Positions 42,860-55,261 of a stretch of DNA of 64,000 nt are shown in pieces; within the stretch, counting starts at the first letter, position 1, and every line of letters starts with the position of its first letter. The DNA is taken from assembly GCA_037127255.1 (NCBI GenBank), contig JBANSL010000013.1, positions 63,925,688 to 63,989,687 on the forward strand, read 5' to 3'. Under the pieces are notes generated by a model, which ran no database searches, was not told where the DNA came from, and saw only the letters and a program-made list of their open reading frames with translations. The position numbers and the translations under genes are program-made. This DNA is from Persicaria tinctoria (lineage: Eukaryota; Streptophyta; Magnoliopsida; Caryophyllales; Polygonaceae).

Positions 42860-44194
42860 TAGACCTGAACAGACGTGGGCCAACTCGCCCGACCAAATAA
42901 GTGGGCTTGGGTAAGGCAATTGGCTCGAGCGGGCCGATAGTCTAGGCCGTATGCCCAAAGGGCCGAGCTTGGGCCAAGGATCAAGCCCAAGCGGACCGGT
43001 AAGCCTGGCCCTCCTATATATATAAATTATATTATTTATGTAGAATTGTACGTAGTAAAATACTAAATATATTGATTATATAATTTATACTTTTACATCT
43101 ATTAGTACTTTATTGATACTAAATGACTAATACGTAGTAGTATTCAAAGTAAGGAATACAATACTATTAAATAAATTATTTTCAAGATTTTTTTCCATTG
43201 AAACTAACATACACTAAAGAATATAGGGTGTGATTTCAATGTTGTGTAACTTGCGTACCTTTGTTTTATATGAAATTTTAATATTTTGGGATACATGACA
43301 CATATTATAAAGATTGGGGATCAAACACAAAAATAAAAAAGTATTTCACAAACTTCTAATGAGAGGCACGGTGGGCTACCCAAACACCGGGCTTGGCCCA
43401 AGCGTGACCTGCTATAATGGGCCAAGATTTTCACATAGGCCTAGCTAGGCGTGGCCACGGGTCAAGGGTCGGGGGAAGGCGACCCGAACCCTAACCCGGG
43501 ATTTTCACGGGTTGGCGGGTTCGGGTCACCCGGCGAGTCGTCGGGTCGACGGGTTGACCCGGCGGGTCTGACCCGCCTGGTACCCGTCGGGTCGACCCGA
43601 TGAGTTGGAACCCGGGTTGGACGGGTTTGCACTTGTTTCGGACTCGGAATCTGAATTGTCGGATCGAATTTGTCGAGAAAGGGAACGGAAATTGAACGCC
43701 TATGTGTTTGACAAATATCCTTTCGTGTTCACAAATCATAACTTGACTCTTTAGTCTTTATGTACAAAATACAATGCCTCTTTGAGGTTGTAGTGATCTT
43801 GAAACAACGCCTCTCTGAGGTTGTCACCGGACATGATTACAACGTACGAGCTTCTGAAAATCAAATTGATAGAATGATAGGTGATTGATGGATTGGATGG
43901 GATTTGTGATAGGAGGAGTCGGGTATTTATAGCCCCGAGTTTACTAGCCGTTACAACGGCTATATTTTAAAAAGCAAATTAGCTCCAACCTGTGGGCCCC
44001 ACCTCCAACGGATTTTTTTTTAAAATAGGGCGACCCGGCGGGTCACGGGTCACGGATCTCCCGACCCTAACCCTAACCCGCTACCCGTCCCTACCCGCCA
44101 ACCCGGCAACCCGGACCCGGCGGGTCAACGACCCGTGGCCACGCCTAGGCCTAGCCCAACCCAAACCAACCCACCCCGACCCATGCTCAAGTCA
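42860..44194. mobile_element. hAT-like element interrupted by a second one
   Basis: Starts tagacctgaacagacgtggg and ends gacccatgctcaagtca, which are inverted relatives. The left 170 bp match the reverse complement of the right part of the element at 53907-54869, including gggcttgggtaaggcaattg, so both belong to one family. 43446-44147 is a later insertion. The 8-bp target duplication is not clear. Confidence 0.7.
43446..44147. mobile_element. CGGGTC-rich hAT-like element nested in 42860-44194
   Basis: Terminal inverted repeat taggcgtggccacgggtc (43446) and its complement (ending 44147) are perfect over 18 bp. The 8-bp duplication ggcctagc is perfect at 43438-43445 and 44148-44155. The 702-bp element has no transposase and is rich in repeated gggtc. 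Confidence 0.9.
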
Positions 44195-44705
44195 AATCAA
44201 ACGCCTATATGACGTCGTTTTAATCCCAGAATTCTGGAAAAAAATACCGATTGACACAACATCAATTGAAGGGATACTAGCTCGGATAGTTGGGGTAGTA
44301 TCGCACACAGGGATGCTTGAACTGTTTATTTATTTATTTATTAAAACCCAAGCATCCCACCACTTCCTCTACCGATAAAAATGTTGTTAGGAAAAATTGA
44401 CATTTCCTATATTTCGGTAAAGGGTCCTATTATTGGTACGATGATTTTTTTTGGCTAAACGCAAAACCACTTTGCCGACACGGGAAGTCGGAGTCGAATA
44501 ACACCGCACCAACTTCAATACAACACCAACCCAGTAGATCCCCATCCACCAAAACTCGGTGTCAGTGTCAGCAGCCCTTCCTTTCCTCACACAGCAGCCT
44601 TCGACCATCATCGTTCCTCTTTTCTTCTCACAACAACCCTCTGCCAACTCGAAATATCAGGGTCAGCTGACACGACCGTGTGGATAACAAGACTGTTTAG
44701 TAAAT
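44195..44705. other. intergenic, no supported gene
   Basis: Short frames at 43992-44378 and 44387-44647 show no recognisable domain. Confidence 0.4.
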
Positions 44706-44721
44706 CATGGAGTATCTCTTT
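44706..44721. repeat. LINE target-site duplication, left copy
   Basis: catggagtatctcttt, repeated exactly at 50156-50171, marks the insertion site of the LINE. On this side it adjoins the poly(A) tail (a T-run on the plus strand). Confidence 0.92.
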
Positions 44722-44754
44722 TTTTTTTTATTAGGTAAAGATTTGGATAGAGGG

Positions 44755-47700
44755 TTATCCAAGCGCATCCAGACGGATGAGATCTAGAAGATCTTTATTG
44801 GATGGTATATGTTCCCCATGAACAGTGTGACAAAGGTGTGCAACCTTATCAGCCACTCTGTTGCCAGCACGGGGTATGTGAGAAAAGGAAACTTTTCTCA
44901 TATTTCGAATGATCTTTTGTATATCAGATAGGATCATTTCCACCCCCCAAGGACAACGTGTTGTACCTTCAAGATAGTCGATGATGATTTTTGAGTCACC
45001 TTCAATGATTAAATTTTGTATGTTCATTTTCTTGGCTTCTAGCACCCCCAACCTCAGGGCTGCTGACTCAGCCATTAGGGGTGATGAACGGCCAAGACGC
45101 AAACTAGAAATTTGAGAGGGTTCTCCATTCCAGTTGCGGATTATGATACCAGCGGTACTTGCCCCGCAACGAAGCGAAGAGCCATCGAAATTCAGTTTGT
45201 GCATTCCATACGGTGGTTTTCTCCATTTCTTGTTTTTGGTCTTTTCTGTTCTTTTATTGGTCTTGTTTTTCCTTGAGGGTTCCAGGGGTCGGGTGTGTTG
45301 ATCTGATTCTTCTAGTAGACACGCCCGTGTCCAGTTTTCAGATTGTTTTTTTGAAAACATTTCAATGGTGTTGGTTGTCGGTGGCTGTTGGTTCCTAAAA
45401 ACCCATCCATTCCGGAAGTACCATATCCCCCACCATCTTGTTACAATGATTTGCATTTTTGCCTTTGATAAGGTACGCAACTAGTTTAGCAAATCCCCTA
45501 TTTCCCTGGATCTACCAATGGTGTGCTTGAGTGTTTGTTGTTCATTTGGGGTTAAGTGGTTTGTAATCAAGTCTGAATAGCATTCTGTGAGAAGATGGAT
45601 GTCGTCCTCCACCCGGTCCGGGCATCGAACACAATCCGTAGGTACCGCTACACCACGTGAAGCAAGTTTGGCTTTGGTTGATAGACCTGAGTGAGCAATT
45701 TTCCATAGGAAGTTTTTTATTTTAGGTTGGAGATCAAGCTGCCATATCCATTTATAGTCTCGCTGTTCATTGTCGTTGATAATGAATTTGTATGCGGAGG
45801 ATGTCGTAAACCAACCATGCTTGTCTAGCCACCAATATAGCCTGTCCTCAAACGCTGACACCGGTAGTGGAATCGAAATTATCTCATCGACTAGTTGTCT
45901 GGGTAGGACCCTATTGAGTTTTTCAACCCACCAATGGCCGTTTGTGATATATTCGCTGACTGGTTCTTCCTTATCAAACTGATTTGGGCAGTCAGTCCGA
46001 TCACATAAGGCTATCGCAGAAACCCAGTGATCGGTCCAGAATTTAACTGATTTACCATTTCTAATGGTCCAAATTATGCCTTCTTTGAATTTTTGGATCA
46101 AGTTTGTTAGTTTGGCCCATTGTCAGGACAAGTTTCCGGATTTCTTATATTTTCAAATGTGTGTGTTCTTGAGATATTTGTGGGTGATTACCAGGACCCA
46201 AGTGTTGTTGGGTTCAGCAAGAATTTTCCATAGGAGTTTTAATTGCAAGGCTTCGTTCATTTCTTTTGCTTTTCGTATTCCTAACCCACCCGATTTCTTT
46301 GATTTACAAATCTTGTCCCATCCGATAAGTGGTCTATGTTGGGCATCCTTGTTCCAAAAGAAGCATCTATTTATCGAATCCAACTCCTTATGCATTGTGG
46401 CTGGAAGCATAAAGTTCTGCATTATATATAATGGTTTTGCTGTCAGGTTTGATCCAATAAGAGTTGCCCGGCCTTGTTGAGATAATGAATCCGCCCTCCA
46501 TTTACTAAGTTGGTTTTTGGTTTTCGTAATTACTTCCTTGAACGTGTCTTTGTTAACCCGGCCATTAATAATGGGGCAGCGAAGATATTTTTCTATAGCA
46601 TTGGAATGGGTGATTCCGAGTGCACTTCCGAGCTCAGAAATTCTACTTCGGGTAATCCCGCCAGTGGCTTAGAAGGCTGATTTGTGATAGTTAACCTTCT
46701 GCCCAGATATTTGACAGTAGTCATCTAAAATTTCCTTAACGGTGTGGCATGCTGTGTTGGTTCCTTTAAGAAAGATTAATATATCGTCTGCAAAGGCCGG
46801 GAAGGGAATACGAGGTCCCAACGTCCCGAAATTGAATCCGACAGCCTTGTCGGGGGACGCAGCCTCCCAAACAAGACGTCGAGCTAAGGCTTCGGCCCCG
46901 AGTATAAATAAAAATGGTGAGATTGGGTCACCTTGTCGTAGGCCTCTTGTAGGTGTAAACAATTCTGTAGGTCCATTATTCACAAGAACAGAGAATGAAA
47001 CAGAGGTAATGCATTCTTTAATCCAGTTTACAAACCTTGGGTGGAACCCAAATTTATTCATGATAGCTTCCGTAAAGTCCCAGTCAACACGGTCATAAGC
47101 CTTTTCCATATCTAATTTTAGCGCCAGCCATCCAGTCTTACCTTTTTTGGTTTTGAATGAGTGAAAAATTTCATGGGCGATTAGTACATTATCTTGAATG
47201 GCTCTGTCCGAGACAAAGGCACCCTGGAGAGGGTTTATTAATTTTCCTAGAACCTTCTTCAAGCGTTCTGTTAAAATTTTTGAAATTATTTTATATATTG
47301 TTGAGCATAGACTAATGGGTCTGAAGTGACTCGTGGTAGTGGGGTTGTCTGTTTTTGGCAGAAGCGTAATGAACGTGTGATTTATTTGTTTGAGCATCCT
47401 TCCAGATAAGAAGAAATTCTTGACTGCTTTTATAACTGAGGGCCCAACCACATTCCAAGATTCTTTGTAGAATTCAGCCGACATTCCGTCAGTTCCAGGG
47501 GCTTTGTTCAATCCTAGGTTGAAAACTGCCGTCTTTATTTCCCCGTTCGAGGGTATCGCTGTTAGCATTATGTTCTCCTCATCTGTGATATCTTTGGAGA
47601 TCAGATTGAGGAATTCGTTTAATTTAGTCCTATTAATTAGCTGTTTTGTAAATCTTTTCTGGAAATCCTTTTTAATTTCATTGTTTATGTTGTCTTCTCC

Positions 47701-48878
47701 TGTTATCTGAGTGCCTTCCGATGTGGTTATTCTTCTAATGTACTTTCTGTTTCTTCTGCCAGAGGCGATTCTATGGAAATATCCGGTATTTGAGTCTGAG
47801 AGTTTAATATGTTTAGATTTTGCTCTCTGGTTCCAATATATTTTCTGGAATGTGAGTAGTTTTTCTTTCTTCTTTATCAGGTTTGCTTCCTTTGTGTGCA
47901 TATTATTGTTTGTGTTATTTGCCATACCCTGTTGGATTTGGAGGAGCTGTGCTTCAACTTTTTGCAGTTGTCTAAAGATGTTTCCAAATGTGTTTTTGTT
48001 CCAACTTTTTGCTTTGTCTTTTAACAATTTTGTTTTTCGGACCAGTTGGTACATAGCGGAACCGTGGCATTTTAATCGCCATGCTTGTTTGACTATGTTT
48101 TTGAAGTCGTTCCGGCGTAGCCATACATTCTCGAATTTGAAGGGTGGGGGTTTGAAGCTTTGACTGGTATTTAATTCAACGGTAATAGAGCAATGATCAG
48201 AGGATGTGAATGCACTGTTTTTTGTGTGGATGGCGGGGTATTGATGTATTATGGCATGTTGAACTAGGACTCTGTCGATCTTTTCTTTTATGTTTCCTTG
48301 TTCTTCTTGTTTTTTCCTCCATGTAAATGGATTTCCCCAAGACGGAATGTCTTCGAGAGAACACCGATTCTTAATTTCGGCGAGTCTGATAAATCTGTGT
48401 GGGTGAGTCACCGCACCGCCTTCTTTGTCAGCAAAACATCCAATTTCATTAAAATCACCCATGACTATACATGGGATAGTGGCCCGATTTATCTGCTCTA
48501 TTATCGGGGACCAGAATCCTGTTTTGTGTTGTTCTTGGGGTGGAGCGTATATGAACCTTATCCTCATGTGAAGTTGTCGATGATGTTTGCATATTTGATG
48601 GCAATAGCCCTTGGCATTTGCACCATGACCTCGATGGTTTCATTAATCATGGTGTTTTCCTTCCATAATATACCCAGGCCACCAGACCTACCCGATGCCG
48701 GCGACCAGATAGCTTTATCGAACCCCGCCCCCTTCCATAACGAAGGTTCAGGGATGTGTTCCGTTTTGGTTTCAGCAAGCGCCAGTAGTTGTATGTGTTC
48801 TGATTTACACCTAGTGCTGATATCGATCCAGAATGTAGGACGACCAATTCCACGACAATTCCAGAAACTAATCTTCAT
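44755..48878 (-). pseudogene. LINE ORF2: endonuclease, reverse transcriptase, zf-RVT, RNase H
   Basis: ATG at 48878 starts MKISFWNCRGIGRPTFWIDI, an apurinic-type endonuclease (AETKTEHIPE, then GDFNEIG, SSDHCSI). A one-base frameshift lies near 48566; from 48567 to 44755 a single frame continues with in-frame stops at 46669, 46153, about 46127 and 45481. RT shows KAPGTDGMSAEFYKESW, FRPISLCSTIYKIISKIL, LKLDMEKAYDRVDWDF, GLRQGDPISPFLF and the catalytic FADDILIF. Then come the zf-RVT region (WQLDLQPKIKNFLWKIAHSG, CVRCPDRVEDDIHLLTEC) and RNase H (HKLNFDGSSLRCGASTAGII, MAESAALRLG, IEGDSKIIIDYL). Few lesions suggest a modest age. It nicks the target and primes reverse transcription when intact. Confidence 0.92.
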
Positions 48879-48889
48879 TATTAACTATT

Positions 48890-50120
48890 CTAAGAGCGAG
48901 CGAAACATGTACTCGCAAATCGCCACAGGCTTGACTCAAGAGTAGTGATTTGTGATACCGTGTATAAATTGATCTTTTTACAATGTTTTTATGTACTTGT
49001 TTAACATTTCGATTTCTTGATTTTCGATGTGTCGAATTTATTTTCTTGATTTGTGGTTTTCTATCCTGATAAAGGATATAATTTGTGTTTTCTTTGTTTG
49101 TGAATTGTTCTATAATGATTCTTGGTTCATTGTTTACCAATTCTATCTTTCTTCCTTGTGTGAAGCTAATTCGAATTGCGAATTTGTTCTTGATTGGGTA
49201 TTCCTCCCACTGTATACATCTTTTTGAAATTCCATTTGATTGGGGTCTTTTGTTGTCATGCCTCCAGGAGTTGGGTTGGGTGTGTATGATATTTTTATTT
49301 GTTAGTTGTTTAGGTCGGCTGATCAGACCAAGTTTTAGAAGGTAAGCTTCGGTTCTAGGCTTTAGGGTAATATCCGTACAAGAATCGAATTTTTCAAGGC
49401 CCCCAAAGGGGTGGTTCAAATCGTGAGTTGGAGCCGAAGCGACCACCAACACACCCAAATCCGCAGGCCTGGTCCCCCTTTGGAAATTGTTTCAAGTCTG
49501 ATCTCGTATTTGATGGAGGTATGCAATTGCACTTTGATTTTCAGAAAAACAAATTCACAAGTGTACCCATAAGCTCTCAACAAGAGTGTAAGTTCAACAG
49601 GAGGGGGGTACCCGAGTAATGTCTCATCAACAACCCAGACCGAAACCGTCGGTACAGAGTAGCACAACACGACCAACAGCCGCATCAAGAACACAAGTAT
49701 GAGAGAGAAGGACGCACCCCGAAGAACGGAAGGAAGCACGCAGCAAAACAAGCCCCGTCGCAACCCCAACCGCCGCCAGCACACGTCTTCCCTTAACAAA
49801 CGATGAGATTTGGGTCGACTATCCTCGAAACTCGCTTCAATAGGTCTCCAGTCTAAATTTTTTTTGCAAGAGATCTCCCAGTAGGTGAGCAACTTGATTT
49901 TTGTGAGGGATGATGAAACCCCGACGGAGATGTCTTCTTTCAAAGTCTCCGATCGGAACTTGCCACATGGATAGAGTGCTAATTTGCCGGAAATCCATGG
50001 ATGATTTGCCTTCACATCAGCCTGATTTGTTGTTATTGATTGCCGGTGGCGGACTTGGGAGTTAGGGTTCTTGGGGTGTTTTGGGGGCGCGTGGTGGAGA
50101 GGGTTAGGCGCGTTCTTCAT
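48890..50120 (-). pseudogene. LINE ORF1 region
   Basis: A frame starts at ATG 50120 (MKNAPNPLHHAPPKHPKNPN), just inside the 5' end, and runs to 49416; another frame covers 48868-49458. In plant L1 elements this region encodes an RNA-binding ORF1 protein with a DUF4283 domain and zinc knuckle, but neither is convincingly seen. The 1.2 kb is short for ORF1, so part may be lost. I assign it by position. Confidence 0.5.
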
Positions 50121-50155
50121 CTTTTTCCCAGTTTTATTTGTGTTGTGTAGTGTAC

Positions 50156-50171
50156 CATGGAGTATCTCTTT
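50156..50171. repeat. LINE target-site duplication, right copy
   Basis: Identical to 44706-44721; adjoins the 5' end of the LINE. Confidence 0.92.
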
Positions 50172-50777
50172 AAATGAGTTTCGATATTAATTCAATTAGT
50201 TATTTCATTAATTTAAACCCAAGTGGACTGAAATGAAACTAATGCAACAGGGTTGCAACTGGCAACATTTATGGAAATAAATGATCTACACTCCCTCCAT
50301 TAGATGTTAGCGATCTCCATGTCGTTTATGGTAATGTGTTGTTAAAACTGGAGATTTCAGTATGGTAATAAACTGATAAACATACAAAGGCCAACAACAC
50401 AACAGAACAAAACGATATGTTGCGGTGTTGAACCACAACAAGAAATCAAACACTAAGATCTCCGAATTGGCTTTTAACGTTTTCCAGTGAATTTAAGGGA
50501 AAAATGATCATTTCCTTACAAATCGAAGGTTAACATAAGGTCACATAAAAACCAACAGATAGTGGTTTTTGTAAGAAAATGAAAATAAAGGTGGTTCACT
50601 GAAAAGTTGCTAAATAAGGATGGTTTGAAATGCTGCAAGGCTATTTTGAGCCAAACTGCAAGATCTCTAACCCAATTCACATTCTTAATGAAAGAATTTA
50701 TCATGTCACAAATAATCTTTCACCTTTTATACTGATTGTGGAATGGAAACAACGGCCTTCTGATCTTTGAAACTGAG
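50172..50777. other. intergenic and 3' flank of the kinase gene
   Basis: No gene seen. The right part probably contains the 3' untranslated region of the kinase gene. Confidence 0.4.
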
Positions 50778-53008
50778 TTATACAACCCCTTCGAGGATGG
50801 ATTCAAGAACCTTCCAGGCATCTCGGACGAGATCAGGCCTCTTTCCGCTCACCATCTCGCAGCATCTCAATGCCAAAGCAGCCAACTGCTTAGCCTGTTC
50901 GAGCGGCCACCCAGCTGAAGGGTCCAGCAGGGCACCGAGCTTGTCAGTGTCCATAGCAATTTGCACTTGCCTTATTAGCTTCACTGCCGGTTTCCCAGTC
51001 AACAAACGCAGCAAGATGATCCCATATGAGAATACATCAGATCTTGTTGTGAGCTCTCCGGTTGCAAAGTACTCGGGGTCTATATATGCGTAGCTCATAG
51101 CTTTGGAGTCTGACATGGAGAATGTTCCATTGGCAATCGCGCTGCTTGCTCTGAAGTCGTTGAGTTTGCACGTGTATTTGGAATCCAATTGAATGTTTTC
51201 GGGTCTAATATCACCATGGATTATGGGGTTAGGCTTATGGGAATGGAGGAACATGAGCACAATGCACAACTCAACACCAATCCTGAATCGGGTTTTCCAT
51301 CGTAAGGGTGAGCCTTCATCTGAGTTGAGTTGATCTTCAAGGCTTCCATTTGCACAGTATTCGTAGACGAGAGCTTGGGATTCTGGGCAGATGCTGATAA
51401 GATTCACTATGTTTGGATGCCTCAGTTTGCCTAAAATCTCCACCTGAAAATTAAGCATCAATACAATAAGTGATAGGGCTTCAATTTGGATCCTTTGGAA
51501 AGAAACCGAAATGTAAGTATCAGTATAAACCTCTTGTTGGAATTCATGGGGAGATGATGATCCATTTGGGTGTGGAACCTTGACAGTTACTTTAAGATTC
51601 AAGAAGCCTTTGTATAGATTTCCATAGTCGTCTTCTCCGATTTTCAGATATGGATCAAAGTTATTAGTAGCCTTCTCAATCTCTTGCACAGGTAACTCGT
51701 AACAGAACGTTGGGAAACCGACACATGAGACTCCTTTCATGAGTTGCTGCCTTACTTCTTCAACCTCTTTAATGGCATTATCCCTCTCCACCCTCATCTC
51801 ATCTCTCTCTTTCTTGTAGCTCTCAACCTGCTCCATCGCAAACTCTAATCTCCGTTCCAGCTCCTCTACCATGGGATCAGATTTCGCTATTCTGCTTTCA
51901 GGAGCAGACGGCCCAGACAGCGAAGAATTATCCGATGAATCGGAGAAACTCCTATTCCCAACAAAGCTTCTCTGTGCATCCAGCAGCCCGCCAATATCAA
52001 ATGATGGAGACGGGTTCAGGCTTCCGAATTTCTCAGTAGCTTCCCTGCATTCAAAGTCCTACAATCAGTATCGCTTCGAAAACCATTTCATTCTCTATTA
52101 TATTATATGTAGAAGTTGTAATTTGAAGATAACCTGGTGTGTATGAGAAACTTCTTGCAGACGAACCATATGTGACAGTAACCAGGAGCACGCTGGCGAA
52201 CATACTTGGCTTTTTCCGACAGGATATCGATCATATCCCTGCAAATTCACAGTGGCGAAAACCACATCAGCAACAACAAAGATGAATATATCACAGATTA
52301 AGGTGGCTTTTCACATAGATCCGAAGTTGTAAATGCCTACTTTGAAAGTCTCTTGTCAGTTGCTGCTCCCATTACAAGCTTCCCGATTTTCTTCTCGCTT
52401 ACGAGTTTCACGATCCCGTCCTGTATGGAGTCCATTTCGATATATATTATCCGTGCTTTAACCTGCAAACAATCCAAGGTTACAGTAACAATGGCGATCG
52501 AATTGATCATAGGATTAGGGAGAAGAAGAGGTTTATACATACCCCATGCTGGGCGCAATATTGAAGATGCTTGTCAAGCTTTTTAGATAATCTGTCTCTT
52601 TCCATTACTCTATGAGCTTCAATTAGGTTTTTGTCATCAATTTGGTCAATGGGAACGGTCCCTAATCCTGCATAGGAGGAATACGAGAGTTCGATGTTTT
52701 GAGATGCAGAGAGATCAAATTGCGAAATCGTTAACAGATTAATGCTAGGGAGAAGAAGAATTAGATTCGGAAGAAATCGAACCAACTGAGATTTCTTTCT
52801 CCGGCTGATGAACATGAATTAAGCAGATTTGGTTGTCAGCGCGGTTTTTGAGAGCCCAAAGGAGAACCGACTTGCTCTCGGCAATTTGTCTGCTCACTGC
52901 AACGCACAATGTGTCCTCTCCAATCGCTTCTACTTCTTCCCTCACCGACGGCGATGGCGAAGACAGTGGCGATGATGCTAATGAAGAACCGCGATCAAAC
53001 CACGACAT
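50778..53008 (-). CDS. USP-domain receptor-like kinase, U-box lacking (585 residues)
   Basis: Six exons: 52783-53008, 52543-52667, 52341-52462, 52134-52238, 51531-52044 and 50778-51443; all introns are GT-AG and the frame is kept across every junction. The start is ATG 53008 (MSWFDRGSSLASS). Residues about 25-185 are a universal stress protein domain (VAVSRQIAESKSVLLWAL, IGKLVMGAATDKRL). Residues 260-310 are a coiled coil (LERRLEFAMEQVESYKKERD). The rest is a kinase: FCYELPVQEIEKATNNFDPY, VTVKVPH lysine, VEILGKLRHPNIVNLISICP, IIHGDIRPENIQLDSKY, SYAYIDPEYFATGELTTRSD. The HRD block is HGDIRPEN and the DFG is DFR, so activity is doubtful. Layout matches plant U-box proteins of the PUB33/PUB34/PUB35 type, but it stops at SILEGVV with no U-box, so it belongs with the USP-kinases or is a truncated E3. 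Confidence 0.9.
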
Positions 53009-53767
53009 ATTCAAATCTCAGTCGATCTATGTGCTGAATCCGCAGAATCTTCAATTCGACTAAAATGGAATCGAATTGAATCTCGTGTTTTGAATCTCTT
53101 TTTTTGTTTTTTCTTGAATCTCTGAAGAAGCTTCCAGGAGGAAACGAGTGAGAGAGAGAGAAAGGACTCCTCAACGCAAAGCCCTTGAGTTGGCCTCCAC
53201 ACCTCTCCATTTCTTGCAGGCCGACGAATATTTAAACTTTGAATAAGCATTGACTTTATTTTTAAAAAAAAAAATTATGCAAACTGAATATTCACGAAGG
53301 TGATGATGTCATAAATTACAGAGATCCTCATTGTCTTTTAGTTTCAGGATAGTTTGTCCAATAGCCGCTTCAACCTCTCGACTCATTGAACGGCACGGCA
53401 CTTAATATTTTAAATCTTTTGCGCTTTGGTCTTACTCTCTCCTTATAGGATGTCTAAGGCGTCAAAGATTTTGCAAGGTTTTAATAAAAACTCAGTGAGC
53501 CCATTTGGATCAATGTAAATCTTACCATGATGGCTCTTGACAATGCGCTAGTAGCCTAGGAAAAAAGACGAGTGAAGTTTCATTTTAAAATCAAACGGTA
53601 ATAGTAAAAGTAGTTCACCTACTCATAAATTAGGGCTTGTTATGTTCAACTTTCGATTTGCAATTCTTTATTATCTCGTTCACATCTCTCAACACAAGCT
53701 AACATACACCAATTGAATGGAGTAAGATTTGGAGCCAAAATCTCTTCACATTTGATCATAAAAGGTA
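53009..53767. other. upstream region of the kinase gene, otherwise nothing recognised
   Basis: A C/T-rich stretch of the leader type lies near 53100-53170. A TATA box was not assigned with confidence. No further gene is supported. Confidence 0.4.
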
Positions 53768-53906
53768 CTCCCTCTATCCAAAAATACATGTTCTTTTAGG
53801 TCTATGTACGGAAATTAAGAAATCTTATACTGTAACTACTAGTGGAATAGTAATAAATAAAAATTGAAAAAAAAAAAATTCCAATTTGTAAGGAGAGGAG
53901 TAGGGG

Positions 53907-54869
53907 TAGATCTGAGCATGGGCGGGCTTGGACCGGGCCTATGAGAATATATTAGCCCATTTTAGCGGGTCGGGTTTGGGCTAGCCCCGGTTTTTGGGCA
54001 AACTCTCTTGCCCAAGCCCGCCCACTTGGGCGGACCGAGTAGCCCACCGGGCTGCCCATTATAATTTCATAAAATATTGTTTTTATCTTATTATTTTTGC
54101 GTTTGATCTCAAACTACACAAATGTGCTAAGTGTCTCAAAAGATTGAAATTTTATACAAAACAAAGGTACACAAGTTACACAAATGTGAAATTACACACC
54201 ACAATCTGTATGTAGGTTCATTTCAATGAAAAAATCTTGAAAATAATTTATTTAGTACTATTGTATTCCTTAATTTATATGTGTTGTAAATACTATTAGT
54301 ATTTATAAAGTAATAGATGTAAAAGTTTAGATATTATATAATCAATATATATACTCCGTAGTATTTTCATACAAATGCTCCATCCGTCTCAAAATACATG
54401 TCTTTTTAGCCCCTAAAATTTTGTCAAAAATACATGTCTTTTTAGATTTAATCATTATACCTAACCTACTTTTACATCTAATCATTACTCTAATTTTTAC
54501 ATTAGCCCTACTCTTCTCCTCACAAATTTAAAAAACAAAAAGAAACAAATACTCTAATACCAAAGTCTAATCATTACACTTACCCTACTTTTTACATCTA
54601 ATTATTACAGTTAATCTACTCCTTAATTCACGTGCTCTGTCCTAAAAAGACATGTATTTTAAGACGGGGGAGTATATAAAAAATAATATGAGTAATATAT
54701 ATAGGCGGGCCGGGCCTACCGGCCCGCTTGGGCTTAACTCTTAGCCCAAGCCCGGCCCTATGGGCAACCTGGGTCGGGCCTGTCGGCCCGCTTGGGCCAA
54801 TTGCCTTACCCAAGCCCGCATATTTTACAGAGCGGGCCGGGCGGGGTAGCCCATGTTTGCTCAGGTCTA
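53907..54869. mobile_element. hAT-like non-autonomous element in the Stowaway
   Basis: Terminal sequences tagatctgagcatgggc and, inverted, tagacctgagcaaacatggg. The flanks agtagggg (53899-53906) and agtagggt (54870-54877) match at seven of eight positions, the 8-bp duplication of hAT elements. It is the same family as 42860-44194. No coding. Confidence 0.85.
54378..54672. mobile_element. second Stowaway-like MITE inside the hAT-like element
   Basis: Ends ctccatccgtctcaaaatac and, inverted, ctcccccgtcttaaaatac are terminal inverted repeats of Stowaway type, with tg and ta as flanks. The 295 bp interior is AT-rich. Confidence 0.75.
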
Positions 54870-55261
54870 AGTAGGGTTGATGTAAAAAATGAAAGCAATG
54901 ATTAGATTTAAAAAAGTAGGTTAAGTGAAATGATTAAATCTAAAAAGACATAGTTTTTACAACATTACATGGACTAAAATGACATGTATTTACGGATGGA
55001 GTATTAAAGCAAAGAAAATTAAGACCTAGATAGAAGCCACAAATAGTTGGGACACTTTTGGATTTTTTTTATAGCAATGATGTATAAGGTAGAAATCTCC
55101 CTAGATAATATTGTGATAGTTGCAGGGTCGGACCTGAGCCGAGACCCAAAAGGCCCTCGCCTCGGGCCAATTACACTAGGGGTCATAGTGTGTATATAAT
55201 ATGAAACCTATGACCCTGAAGGTTAGAAGCCTTCCAAATAAATTTCAGATCCCATAGTGTG

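Larger units (their letters stand above)
44722..50155 (-). mobile_element. L1-type LINE, apparently full length
   Basis: Bounded by a perfect 16-bp target duplication (44706-44721 and 50156-50171) and a T-run with the conserved minus-strand end CCTAATAAAA. ORF1 and ORF2 regions follow on the minus strand. The 5.4 kb length and an intact 5' end imply no 5' truncation, although ORF2 carries one frameshift and four stops. Confidence 0.92.
53768..55001. mobile_element. Stowaway-like MITE split by a hAT-like element
   Basis: Ends ctccctctatccaaaaatac and, inverted, ctccatccgtaaatacatg resemble the Stowaway terminal sequence CTCCCTCCGTCC. TA flanks both sides (53766-53767 and 55002-55003), the usual Tc1/mariner target. 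The 270 bp of MITE are interrupted at 53907-54869. Confidence 0.75.

Noticed and set aside
43491..43739. Minus-strand frame in the GGGTC-rich element
   Set aside because: Simple translation of the repeat; no transposase motif.
44387..44647. Minus-strand 86-codon frame
   Set aside because: No recognisable domain; low support as a gene.
47504..48163. Plus-strand frames of 68 and 150 codons
   Set aside because: Antisense shadows of the LINE reverse transcriptase.
48298..48945. 215-codon plus-strand frame
   Set aside because: Antisense shadow of the LINE endonuclease and ORF2 start.
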